Assembly (NCBI RefSeq): GCF_014334115.1
Contig: NZ_CP060494.1
Span: 1,240,001 to 1,304,000 of the forward strand
Length of the DNA stretch: 64,000 bases
Origin: Sphingosinithalassobacter sp. CS137
GTDB lineage: Bacteria > Pseudomonadota > Alphaproteobacteria > Sphingomonadales > Sphingomonadaceae
Direction: 5' to 3'
Below are positions 25,884-33,873 of this stretch, piece by piece; within the stretch, counting starts at the first letter, position 1; every line of letters begins with the position of its first letter. Under the pieces are notes generated by a model, which was not told the DNA's origin, did not search any database, and saw only the letters and a list, made by a program, of their open reading frames with translations. Made by a program: the position numbers and the translations under genes.

Positions 25884-26927
25884 TCAGCCCTGCGGCAGCG
25901 GACCGTTCGCCACCGGCTTGCCGAAATCGGGCGTGCCGTCGGCGCGATAGTGGATCGGCTGCACCCGGGCGTGGCGATTTGGATCGAACAGCGGGTTGCC
26001 GTCGATCTCGCGATAGTCGCGCGCGTGATACACCAGCAGGTCGCGTCCCGCTTCATCGACCACGAAGCTGTTGTGGCCCGGGCCGTAGATCGAGTGCTCG
26101 GGCGCCGACTCGAACACCGGCACGGGCGACTTCGCCCAGGCGGCGGGGTCCATGATGTCGGCCTCCGCATCGGCGGTGAGCATGCCCATGCAATAGCGAT
26201 CGTCGGTCGCGCTGCCCGAATAGGTAAGGAACAGCTTGCCGTTGCGCGCGAGCAGCGCGGCCCCTTCGGCGACCTTGTAGCCCTGGATTTCCCACGGCAG
26301 CGTCGGCACGGTGAGCCGCGCGGGCGCGGCCGCGAGCGTCGTCGGCGTCGCCATCGGCGCGAGATAGAGATTGCTGTTGGTATCGATGCCCGGCTCGCGC
26401 TGCGCCCAGCAGAGATAGCGCTGCCCCTTGTGCTCAAAGCTGGTGCAGTCGAGCGTGAAGCTGTCCCACGGCGTTTCGAGCTGGCCGATCACCGACCAGT
26501 CGGCCGCGAGCGGGTTCGCGCCCTCGGCCTGAAGCACATAGGTGCGGATATGGAACGGATCGTCCTCGTTGCCGGCGGCGAAGTAGATGTGCCAGCGGCC
26601 GTCGAAATAATGGATTTCCGGCGCCCAGATATAGCCGCCCATTCGCCCGCTTTCCGGCCGGCGCCACAGCACCACTTCCTCGGCGTCGCGCAGATCGGCG
26701 ACGCTGCGCGCGCGGCGGAGCACGACCCGGTCATATTCCGGAACCGAAGCGGTGAAGTAGAACCAGTCGTCGTGGCGCAGGATGTGCGGGTCCGCGCGCT
26801 GCAGCACCAATGGGTTCACGATCCGCTCCTCCTCGCTCGATGCCCATGCCGGGAGCGCCGCCGCCACCGGGAGTGCCGCCGCCGCCGTCAGCAGCGCGCG
26901 GCGATCGATGTTGATTCCGTTCGTCAT
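25884..26927 (-). CDS. Glycoside hydrolase family 43 protein, Tat-exported
   Basis: A 347-residue protein with a twin-arginine signal (DRRALLTAAAALPVAAALPAWA). The five-bladed propeller contains the catalytic Asp in LQRADPHILRHDDWFYF, the pKa-modulating Asp region IWAPEIHYFDGRWHIYF and the general acid Glu in YKVAEGAALLARNG. GH43 enzymes act on arabinose or xylose linkages, commonly as arabinofuranosidases or xylosidases. No other polysaccharide genes are nearby, so the substrate is not indicated by context. Confidence 0.88.
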   Translation of the reverse strand: MTNGINIDRRALLTAAAALPVAAALPAWASSEEERIVNPLVLQRADPHILRHDDWFYFTASVPEYDRVVLRRARSVADLRDAEEVVLWRRPESGRMGGYIWAPEIHYFDGRWHIYFAAGNEDDPFHIRTYVLQAEGANPLAADWSVIGQLETPWDSFTLDCTSFEHKGQRYLCWAQREPGIDTNSNLYLAPMATPTTLAAAPARLTVPTLPWEIQGYKVAEGAALLARNGKLFLTYSGSATDDRYCMGMLTADAEADIMDPAAWAKSPVPVFESAPEHSIYGPGHNSFVVDEAGRDLLVYHARDYREIDGNPLFDPNRHARVQPIHYRADGTPDFGKPVANGPLPQG

Positions 26928-27088
26928 GCGCTTCCTTCACCCGATGGCGTCCGCGAGTGCAAGGATAAACTCAGACAAATAGAGGTGCGTGTGGCGCGAA
27001 CGGCGGCAAGCCGGACATCGCTTGCCTATATTGCACCGGCGCAGGCATAAGCCGCGCTTCCGAAACTCCTGATTGGAAGGCCCTCCCC

Positions 27089-29089
27089 GTGTCCGAGATG
27101 TTCCGCATTACGCTGCCCGACGGTTCCGTCCGCGAGGTAGCCCCGGGGACTACCCCGGCGGACATCGCCGCGGCGATCGGTCCGGGGCTGGCCAAGGCGG
27201 CGATCGCAGCCAAGGTCGACGGCGAGCTGCGCGACATCATGCGCCCGCTGGAGGGCGACGCGCAGCTGGCGCTCGTCACGTCGCGTGACGAGGCGGAGGC
27301 GCTCGAGCTCGCCCGTCACGATTATGCGCATGTGCTGGCGGAAGCGGTGCAGGCGCTCTGGCCGGGCACGCAGATCACCTTCGGACCGGCGACCGACGAC
27401 GGCTTCTACTATGACGTGAAGGCGCCCGCGAGCCGCGATCCCTTCTCGATGGACGACCTGCCGGCAATCGAGGAAAAGATGCGCGAGATCATTCGCGCCG
27501 ACAAGCCGCTGCGCCGCGAGGTCTGGAGCCGCGAAGATCTGATCGTCAAATGGGAGAAGGAAGGCGAGGTCTTCAAGGCCGAGTGGGCGAAGGAGCTGCC
27601 CGAAGGCGAGGAACTGACCGTCTATTGGTCGGGCGGGGACTGGCTCGACATGTGCCGCGGCCCGCATCTGGCGAGCACGGGCAAGCTCGACCCCCAGGCG
27701 TTCAAGCTGATGCGTGTGGCCGGCGCCTATTGGCGCGGCGACCAGAAGAATGCCCAGCTCACGCGCATCTATGGCACCGGCTGGCTCAACAAGAAGCAGC
27801 TCGATGCGCATCTGCACAAGCTGGAGGAGGCCGCCAAGCGTGACCACCGCAAGCTGGGACAGGAAATGGACCTGTTTCACTTGCAGTCCGAAGCGCATGG
27901 CAGCGTCTTCTGGCATCCGCACGGCTTCGTCATCTGGCGCGCGCTGGAGGCCTATATGCGCCGCGCGATCGACGCCGCGGGCTATGCCGAGGTCAAGACG
28001 CCGCAGGTGATGGACGCGCGCCAGTGGGAGCAATCGGGCCACTGGGGTAAATATCGCGAGAACATGTTCGTCATTCCCGACGAAGTGCCCAATGTCGAGG
28101 ACGAGGGGCCGCTCGTCTCCGAAGCCGCCGACTGGATGGCGCTCAAGCCGATGAACTGCCCCGCGCACGTCCTGATCTTCCGCCAGGGGATCAAGTCGTA
28201 CCGCGACCTGCCGCTGCGCCTTTACGAAAACGGCTGCTGCCACCGCAACGAGCCGCACGGCGCGCTGCACGGGCTGATGCGCGTCCGCCAGTTCACTCAG
28301 GATGATGCGCACATCTTCTGCCGACAGGACCAGATCGTCGACGAGGTCCGGGCCTTTTGCGCGCTCGCCGACCGGATCTACAAGGATTTCGGCTTCACCT
28401 ACGCGATCAAGCTCGCGCTGCGCCCCGAGAAGCGGTTCGGCACCGAGGAAATGTGGGATCTGGCCGAGGCCGAGCTGCGCGACGCCGTGGAAAAGGCCGG
28501 TCTCGCCACGGCCGAATATGGATGGGAGGAGCTGCCCGGCGAAGGCGCCTTCTATGCGCCGAAGCTCGAATGGCATCTCACCGACGCGATCGGCCGCACA
28601 TGGCAGGTCGGCACGATCCAGTCGGACCGCGTGCTGCCCGAGCGGCTCGACGCCAGCTACATCGGCGAGGATGGCGAGCGCCACCGCCCGATCATGCTCC
28701 ACCGCGCGATCTTCGGCAGCTACGAGCGCTTCATCGGCATCCTGATCGAGCATTTCGCCGGGCGTCTGCCGGTGTGGCTAGCGCCGGTGCAGGCGGTGGT
28801 CGCGACGATCGTGTCGGATGCGGACGGCTATGCGCAGGAAGTGGCGGCGAAGCTGCGCACGGCGGGCATCCGCGTCGAAACCGACCTGCGCAACGAGAAG
28901 ATCAACTACAAGGTGCGCGAGCATAGCCTGGCCAAGGTCCCGCAGCTGCTGGTGGTCGGCAAGCGCGAGGCGGAGGAAGGCACCGTCGCGATCCGCACGC
29001 TGGGCGTACAGGGGCAAAAGATGCTGAGCGTCGACGAAGCCGTTGCCGCGCTGGTCGCCGAGGCCACGCCGCCCGATCTTCGCAGCTGA
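27089..29089 (+). CDS. thrS: Threonine--tRNA ligase
   Basis: Charges tRNA-Thr with threonine. The 666-residue product has, in order: TGS domain (residues 1-65, [20 protein letters not shown]), editing domain with [11 protein letters not shown] and the [10 protein letters not shown] zinc/editing region, class II catalytic core with motif 2 ([20 protein letters not shown]) and the zinc ligand in [10 protein letters not shown], and the anticodon-binding domain ([20 protein letters not shown]). GTG at 27089 with GGAAGG upstream was chosen; ATG 27098 is possible. It is followed by a Uma2-family gene and infC; thrS-infC adjacency is common. Confidence 0.97.
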   Translation: MSEMFRITLPDGSVREVAPGTTPADIAAAIGPGLAKAAIAAKVDGELRDIMRPLEGDAQLALVTSRDEAEALELARHDYAHVLAEAVQALWPGTQITFGPATDDGFYYDVKAPASRDPFSMDDLPAIEEKMREIIRADKPLRREVWSREDLIVKWEKEGEVFKAEWAKELPEGEELTVYWSGGDWLDMCRGPHLASTGKLDPQAFKLMRVAGAYWRGDQKNAQLTRIYGTGWLNKKQLDAHLHKLEEAAKRDHRKLGQEMDLFHLQSEAHGSVFWHPHGFVIWRALEAYMRRAIDAAGYAEVKTPQVMDARQWEQSGHWGKYRENMFVIPDEVPNVEDEGPLVSEAADWMALKPMNCPAHVLIFRQGIKSYRDLPLRLYENGCCHRNEPHGALHGLMRVRQFTQDDAHIFCRQDQIVDEVRAFCALADRIYKDFGFTYAIKLALRPEKRFGTEEMWDLAEAELRDAVEKAGLATAEYGWEELPGEGAFYAPKLEWHLTDAIGRTWQVGTIQSDRVLPERLDASYIGEDGERHRPIMLHRAIFGSYERFIGILIEHFAGRLPVWLAPVQAVVATIVSDADGYAQEVAAKLRTAGIRVETDLRNEKINYKVREHSLAKVPQLLVVGKREAEEGTVAIRTLGVQGQKMLSVDEAVAALVAEATPPDLRS

Positions 29090-29113
29090 GCGCCGTCCTG
29101 CTATGATCGGTGC

Positions 29114-29683
29114 ATGACGCTGTTCCAGAACGTCCGAAAGGGGCTGCTCCCCGCCCGGCTGACCGCGGACGAGGTCTATGACCTCACCGCTGCGGGCGTT
29201 TTGGCCGAAGGCGAGAAGTTCGAGCTGATCGACGGGGAAATCGTGCCGATGGCGGCGGCGAAGGCGAACTGGCACGAGCAGATGAAGCGCAAGCTGGTTG
29301 AGGCGCTGATCATGACCCGGCCGCGCAGCGCGGGCGTCTATGTCGAGAGTTCGCTCACGCTCGATGGGCGAACGTTGGTCGAGCCGGACATAGCGGTCTG
29401 GTCGGCCGGGGGCGACAGTCGCGAGGTGCGTGGTCCCGATCTGCTGCTCGTGATCGAAGTCGCCGACATTTCGATCGCCTACGACCTGCGCGTGAAGGCA
29501 CCGCTCTATGCGCGGTTCGGAATTCGCGATTACTGGGTGGTCGATGCGGTGCGCAGGACAATCCGCGTTCACCGCGCTCCGCGGGACGAGGTCTACGCCG
29601 ACGTCGAGGAATATGAGGCGCACGACAGCGTCGCCGCGCTGCTGCTCGAAGGCGTGGAAATCCGGCTCGACACGCTGGACTGA
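29114..29683 (+). CDS. Uma2-family (DUF820) PD-(D/E)XK nuclease-like protein
   Basis: A 189-residue soluble protein of the Uma2/DUF820 family. It has the conserved [11 protein letters not shown] start, VEPDIAVWS (acidic metal ligand), [20 protein letters not shown] and [13 protein letters not shown], matching the restriction-endonuclease-like core with Asp, Glu and Lys. Cellular function is unclear despite the common name endonuclease. It is inserted between thrS and infC, 24 bases after thrS, so it is probably co-transcribed. Confidence 0.85.
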   Translation: MTLFQNVRKGLLPARLTADEVYDLTAAGVLAEGEKFELIDGEIVPMAAAKANWHEQMKRKLVEALIMTRPRSAGVYVESSLTLDGRTLVEPDIAVWSAGGDSREVRGPDLLLVIEVADISIAYDLRVKAPLYARFGIRDYWVVDAVRRTIRVHRAPRDEVYADVEEYEAHDSVAALLLEGVEIRLDTLD

Positions 29684-29775
29684 CCCGCTCCCGCGCCCTG
29701 CGCACGAATGGCCGCTTTCAAACGGCCGCGCGAATCACTACATTTGCCTTTCAGGCAATCATAAGGAGAAGCCCT

Positions 29776-30318
29776 ATACGTCCCCCGATGCGGCGCCCGA
29801 TGGCGCCCCCGCCGATGAACGGCCCCCGCTATAACGAATTCATCCAGTCGCCCAAGGTGCGCGTGATCGACCATGAGGGCGAGAACCTCGGCGTCATGTA
29901 CACGCGCGAGGCGATGGAGCAGGCCGCCGAGCACGGGCTTGACCTCGTGGAAGTGTCGCCCAACGCCGACCCGCCGGTCGCCAAGTTCCTCGATGTGGGC
30001 AAGTACAAGTACGAAGCCCAGAAAAAGGCCAATCAGGCACGCAAGACCCAGAAGACGCAGGAGATCAAGGAGATCAAGATGCGTCCGAACATCGATGACC
30101 ATGACTATGAGACGAAGATGAAGAACGTCCGCAAGTTCATCGGTGAAGGCGACAAGGTGAAGCTCACCCTGCGGTTCCGCGGCCGCGAGCTCAGCCACGG
30201 CCAGCTCGGCATGCAGCTCCTCCAGCGCGTTGCCGAGGATGTGCAGGAAGAGGCCAAGGTGGAAAGCTATCCGCGCATGGAAGGCCGCCAGATGCTGATG
30301 GTGCTCGCGCCGAAGTAA
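29776..30318 (+). CDS. infC: Translation initiation factor IF-3
   Basis: Binds the 30S subunit and rejects non-canonical initiation. The protein has the IF3 N-domain ([20 protein letters not shown]), the lysine-rich linker ([16 protein letters not shown]) and the C-domain ([20 protein letters not shown] ... [11 protein letters not shown]). An AAGGAGA Shine-Dalgarno sequence (29763-29769) is ideally spaced, 6 bases, from an in-frame ATA at 29776. The first in-frame ATG at 29788 is 18 bases away. Rare start codons are known for infC and underlie IF-3 autoregulation, so ATA is proposed; 29788 gives 176 residues. A strong terminator follows. Confidence 0.93.
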   Translation: MRPPMRRPMAPPPMNGPRYNEFIQSPKVRVIDHEGENLGVMYTREAMEQAAEHGLDLVEVSPNADPPVAKFLDVGKYKYEAQKKANQARKTQKTQEIKEIKMRPNIDDHDYETKMKNVRKFIGEGDKVKLTLRFRGRELSHGQLGMQLLQRVAEDVQEEAKVESYPRMEGRQMLMVLAPK

Positions 30319-30346
30319 TCCGCCGCGCAGCGCTGAATCCAGGAAG

Positions 30347-30374
30347 CCCCTGCGGGAAACCGCGGGGGTTTTTT
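30347..30374 (+). terminator. Rho-independent terminator after infC
   Basis: A 9-bp stem CCCCTGCGG / CCGCGGGGG with one G-T pair and a GAAA tetraloop, followed by six T. It lies 28 bases after the infC stop. Confidence 0.95.
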
Positions 30375-30454
30375 GTGCCGCGTCGCCTTGTTTGGCGGAC
30401 CGCGGAGCCTGCCGCGAATTGGCGCTTGCGCCATGCCGCGGCGGAGACTAGATA

Positions 30455-30820
30455 ATGAACCATATGGTTCAGTATTCATCCCCTCGCCTCGACCTCTCCT
30501 TTGCGGCGCTCGCCGATGCGACTCGCCGCGGGATCATCGAACGGCTCGGCCACGGTGAGGCATCGATCACGGCGCTGGCGAACATGTTTCAGATGACGCT
30601 CACCGGCATGAAGAAGCATGTCCAGATCCTCGAGCGCGCGGAGCTGGTCGTCACTCGGAAGGTCGGCCGCGTACGAACCTGCGCGCTCGGAACACGGGGT
30701 CTCGAGGCCGAGGCGGCATGGATCGAGGCGCACCGCAAGCTCTTCGAGGAACGCTTCGATGCGCTGGACGGCATCATCAGCGAATTGCAACAGGAGGAAG
30801 GCGATGGATCAGCAGGGTAG
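30455..30820 (+). CDS. ArsR-family transcriptional regulator
   Basis: A 121-residue winged-helix repressor of the type paired with AHSA1/SRPBCC genes. The HTH is ALADATRRGIIERLGHGEAS then ITALANMFQMTLTGMKKHVQ, and the wing is VVTRKVGRVRTCALG. There is no metal-binding cysteine pair, so it probably does not sense metals. The start codon lies within a perfect 14-bp palindrome that is probably its own operator. An in-frame ATG at 30464 is an alternative. The 3' end overlaps the SRPBCC gene by 17 bases. Confidence 0.9.
   Translation: MNHMVQYSSPRLDLSFAALADATRRGIIERLGHGEASITALANMFQMTLTGMKKHVQILERAELVVTRKVGRVRTCALGTRGLEAEAAWIEAHRKLFEERFDALDGIISELQQEEGDGSAG
30457..30470. promoter_or_regulatory. Palindromic operator over the arsR-type start codon
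   Basis: GAACCATATGGTTC is a perfect 14-bp palindrome that overlaps the ATG and first codons of the ArsR-family gene. A repressor bound here would block transcription start or elongation. A similar palindrome is typical of ArsR-SRPBCC operons, but binding is inferred. Confidence 0.6.
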
Positions 30821-31307
30821 CAACGCACATGCCGTGCGCAACCGCACGTCGATCGAGCGGAGAGGAGATCGCGAACTCGTCGTGAAGCGGACGTTCGATG
30901 CGCCGCCGCACATCGTCTATACCGCGTGGAGCCGGGCCGACCTGTTCCAGCGCTGGTGGATGCCGCGATCGGCGACGGGCATTTCGCTCGTCGCGTGCGA
31001 GATGGACGTGCGGACTGGCGGCACATATCGACTGGAATTCAGCACCGGCGGCTCCGAAACCGTCGCCTTCTTCGGCAAATATCTCGACGTGGTACCCAAC
31101 GAGCGCATCGTCTGGACCAATGACGAGGGCGAGCAGGGCGCAGTCACCACCGTCACCTTCGAGGAGCGAAATGGAAAGACCCTGCTGACCTTCCACGAAG
31201 CCTATCCCTCGAGCGATGCACTGGAGGAGGCGCTGCAAGGCTCGGCGACCGCACTGCCCGAGCAGCTCGACCAGCTCGACGACGTGCTCGCTACTCTCGG
31301 CGGATAG
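30804..31307 (+). CDS. SRPBCC (AHSA1-like) domain protein
   Basis: A 167-residue START-like hydrophobic-cavity protein. The family pattern is ELVVKRTFDAPPHIVYTAWS (first strand), LFQRWWMPRS, GGTYRLEF, FFGKYLDVVPNERIVWTND and the C-terminal helix. AHSA1-like proteins in ArsR operons have no established substrate. It overlaps the regulator's stop by 17 bases, with CAGGAGGAAG before the ATG. Confidence 0.9.
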   Translation: MDQQGSNAHAVRNRTSIERRGDRELVVKRTFDAPPHIVYTAWSRADLFQRWWMPRSATGISLVACEMDVRTGGTYRLEFSTGGSETVAFFGKYLDVVPNERIVWTNDEGEQGAVTTVTFEERNGKTLLTFHEAYPSSDALEEALQGSATALPEQLDQLDDVLATLGG

Positions 31308-31467
31308 CGCACCAACAGCCGCCACGGCGCACCTGCCCGTCAGCAGAACCGCCTCCGGCGTGGGCGGGACGCGGAGGCAGGTGTCGCCAGGCTGCCCCAC
31401 GCGAACAGCCCGCCTGCGCTTCCGCGCCGAGCCGCGGCCTCCGGTGACCGTCCGGGACGCTTTGCGG

Positions 31468-31854
31468 TCAGCGCTCCGCCGGCGGCTCCCACAATTCGAT
31501 CGGATTGCCCTCGGGGTCGTGGATCCGCGCGAACCGGCCGGTTTCCGGCGTATCCCATTCGTCACGCGTCTCGATCGCGATGCCCGTGGCGTTCAGCTGC
31601 TCGAGCAAACCGTCGAGATCGCTCACGCGGAAATTCAGCATATAGGCCTTGTCCGCCGCGAAATAGCTCGAGTCCGCCCGGAACGGCTCGAACACCACCG
31701 GCCCCGCCTGGATATTCCAGAACCACTCGCTCGTTGCACCTTCTCCCTCGGCGCTGCATCCGCCGCCGACGTTCAGATGTTCCCGATACCAGGTCTTCAA
31801 TCCTTCCGGATCGCGTGCCCGGAAGAAGAAACCGCCGAAGCCAAGGACACCCAT
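31468..31854 (-). CDS. VOC-family (glyoxalase/bleomycin resistance fold) protein
   Basis: A 128-residue protein with two betaalphabeta repeats of the vicinal-oxygen-chelate fold. It starts GFGGFFFRARDPEGLKTWYRE and ends FARIHDPEGNPIELWEPP, with the C-terminal Glu as a metal ligand candidate. The substrate is unknown. ATG 31854 is preceded by GGGGAGAG; upstream codons only extend into the antisense of the antiporter. The 160 bases between the SRPBCC stop and this gene show nothing recognisable. Confidence 0.85.
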   Translation of the reverse strand: MGVLGFGGFFFRARDPEGLKTWYREHLNVGGGCSAEGEGATSEWFWNIQAGPVVFEPFRADSSYFAADKAYMLNFRVSDLDGLLEQLNATGIAIETRDEWDTPETGRFARIHDPEGNPIELWEPPAER

Positions 31855-31941
31855 GCCGACTCTCCCCCTGCGTTGCCGAGCGAATTCTAGCGTGGATCGC
31901 AATTCGCGCCCAACGGTTTCGCTTGCGGGGTACATGCAGGC

Positions 31942-33870
31942 ATGATCGATTCGCTTCTCGTCAAAATCGCGCTGATCGGCGTGATCGGCATCGCCGCCCA
32001 GTGGGTCGCGTGGCGCACCGGGCGCCCGGCGATCGCGCTGATGCTGCTGGCGGGCGTGCTCGCCGGTCCGGTGCTCGGCATCATCGTCCCCGACCGCGAT
32101 CTCGGGCCGCTGCAGGAGCCGATCATCAAGCTCGCGGTGGCGGTGATCCTGTTCGAGGGCGGCCTCAGCCTGAATTTCCGTGACCTGCGCCACGCCGGCC
32201 AGCCGGTGCTGCGGCTCGTCATCATCGGGGTTCCGCTCGGCTGGCTGCTCGGGACGCTCGCAGCGCATTATGGCGCCGGGCTCAGCTGGGGCGTGGCCTC
32301 GCTGTTCGGCGGCATTCTGGTGGTCACCGGCCCGACGGTGATCGGGCCGATGCTGCGCACCTTGCGTGTGCCGCCGCGGGTCGCCGACACGCTCAAATGG
32401 GAAGGCATCGTCAACGATCCGATCGGCGCGCTGCTGGCGGTCGCCATCTATGCCTACATCACCTTCGACGGGCCGAACGCGAGCGTCAGCGGCGTGATCG
32501 GCGACGTCGCGGTGGCCACGCTGCTCGCGGCGCTGCTCGGCGTCGCGCTGGGCTTCGCGATCACCTGGCTGTTCCCGCGCGGCTATGTGCCCGAATATCT
32601 CAAGGCTTCGGTGCTGCTGGCGACGGTGATCGGCGGCTTCGTGCTCGCCGATCTGGTGAAGCACGAAACCGGCTTGGTCACGGTGACGGTGATGGGGCTC
32701 GTCATGGCCAATCGCCCGGTGCATTCGAGCCGCGCGCTCCGCCGATTCAAGGAAGATCTGACGGTCATGCTGATCTCCGGCGTGTTCGTCATCCTGTCCG
32801 CCACGCTCGACTGGGAGACGCTGCAGGATTTCCAGCTGCGGTTCACGGCGTTCCTCGTGCTGCTTCTCTTCCTCGTACGGCCGCTCACCGTGCTGATCAG
32901 CCTCGCCTTCTCGTCGATGCCCTGGCGCGAGCGGCTGTTCATCGCGTGGATCGCCCCGCGCGGCATCGTCGCCGTCGCGATCACCGGGCTCTTCGCGCTG
33001 CGCCTGGTGGATTACGGCGTGCCCGATGCCGAGGCGCTGGTGCCGCTCAGCTTCGCGGTAGTGGTCGTCACGATCCTCGCGCACGGCTTCTCCGCGCCCT
33101 GGGTGGCGCAGCGGCTCGGGATCGACCGCGGCAAGGGGGAGAGCGTGCTGATCGTCGGCGCGAACGACTGGACCACTGCGTTCGGCGCCTATCTGAAGCA
33201 GCTCGGCTATCGCGTGACGGTCGCCGACAGCTCGACCTTCGCGCTGCGCTCGGCACGGCGGAAGGAACTCGACGTGTGGCGCGGCGACATCCTCGAGGAA
33301 GTCCACGAGGACCGGCTCGACCTGTCCGAATATCAGCAGCTGCTCGCCGCGACGGACAATGACGCGTACAATGCGCTGGTCTGCTCCGATCTCGGCCCGG
33401 AGATGGGGTTCGAGAAGCTCACCCAGACCGCGCCGCAGGACAAGCAGGGCGCCGTCCAGCCGCGCACGCATGTCCTGCTGGAAAGCAAGCGCAGCGTCGA
33501 GGAACTGCAGCGGCTGATCGCCGAGGGCTGGCAGTTCGGCCGGACTCGCATCACCGAGAAATTCAGCTTCGGCGATTACCGCCAGCGGCTGGCGCGCGGC
33601 GGCGAGCCGGTCGCGATCAAGCGCGAGGGCGGGCATCTCGAATTCTTCTCGGCGACGGCGAAGCCCTATGTCGACGAAGGCGACGAAGTGATCAGCTTCA
33701 TCCCGCCCGAGCAGCAGGCGGCGCAGCAGGCGGTTCGCGCCTCGCGGAAGGCAGAGGAAGCCGCCGCCAAGGAAGGAAGGGCCGAGGAGGCAGCCGGCCG
33801 CGCCGGACGTGCCGAGCGTACCGAGCGTGCCGAGCGAACCAACGAAGCCGAGACCAAGCGCGACGAATAG
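31942..33870 (+). CDS. CPA1-family sodium/proton antiporter with C-terminal regulatory domain
   Basis: A 642-residue membrane protein. Residues 1 to about 390 carry 12 or so helices with the CPA1 motifs LFEGGLSLNF, KWEGIVNDPIGALL (ion-binding ND) and RLFIAWIAPRGIVA. A cytoplasmic TrkA-N-like Rossmann region follows (VLIVGANDWTTAFGAYLKQL, about 400-500) and then a TrkA-C-like domain. The last 50 residues are a low-complexity A/E/K/R tail with RAERTERAERT repeats. It converges on glnD with only three bases between the stop codons. Confidence 0.9.
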   Translation: MIDSLLVKIALIGVIGIAAQWVAWRTGRPAIALMLLAGVLAGPVLGIIVPDRDLGPLQEPIIKLAVAVILFEGGLSLNFRDLRHAGQPVLRLVIIGVPLGWLLGTLAAHYGAGLSWGVASLFGGILVVTGPTVIGPMLRTLRVPPRVADTLKWEGIVNDPIGALLAVAIYAYITFDGPNASVSGVIGDVAVATLLAALLGVALGFAITWLFPRGYVPEYLKASVLLATVIGGFVLADLVKHETGLVTVTVMGLVMANRPVHSSRALRRFKEDLTVMLISGVFVILSATLDWETLQDFQLRFTAFLVLLLFLVRPLTVLISLAFSSMPWRERLFIAWIAPRGIVAVAITGLFALRLVDYGVPDAEALVPLSFAVVVVTILAHGFSAPWVAQRLGIDRGKGESVLIVGANDWTTAFGAYLKQLGYRVTVADSSTFALRSARRKELDVWRGDILEEVHEDRLDLSEYQQLLAATDNDAYNALVCSDLGPEMGFEKLTQTAPQDKQGAVQPRTHVLLESKRSVEELQRLIAEGWQFGRTRITEKFSFGDYRQRLARGGEPVAIKREGGHLEFFSATAKPYVDEGDEVISFIPPEQQAAQQAVRASRKAEEAAAKEGRAEEAAGRAGRAERTERAERTNEAETKRDE

Positions 33871-33873
33871 CGC

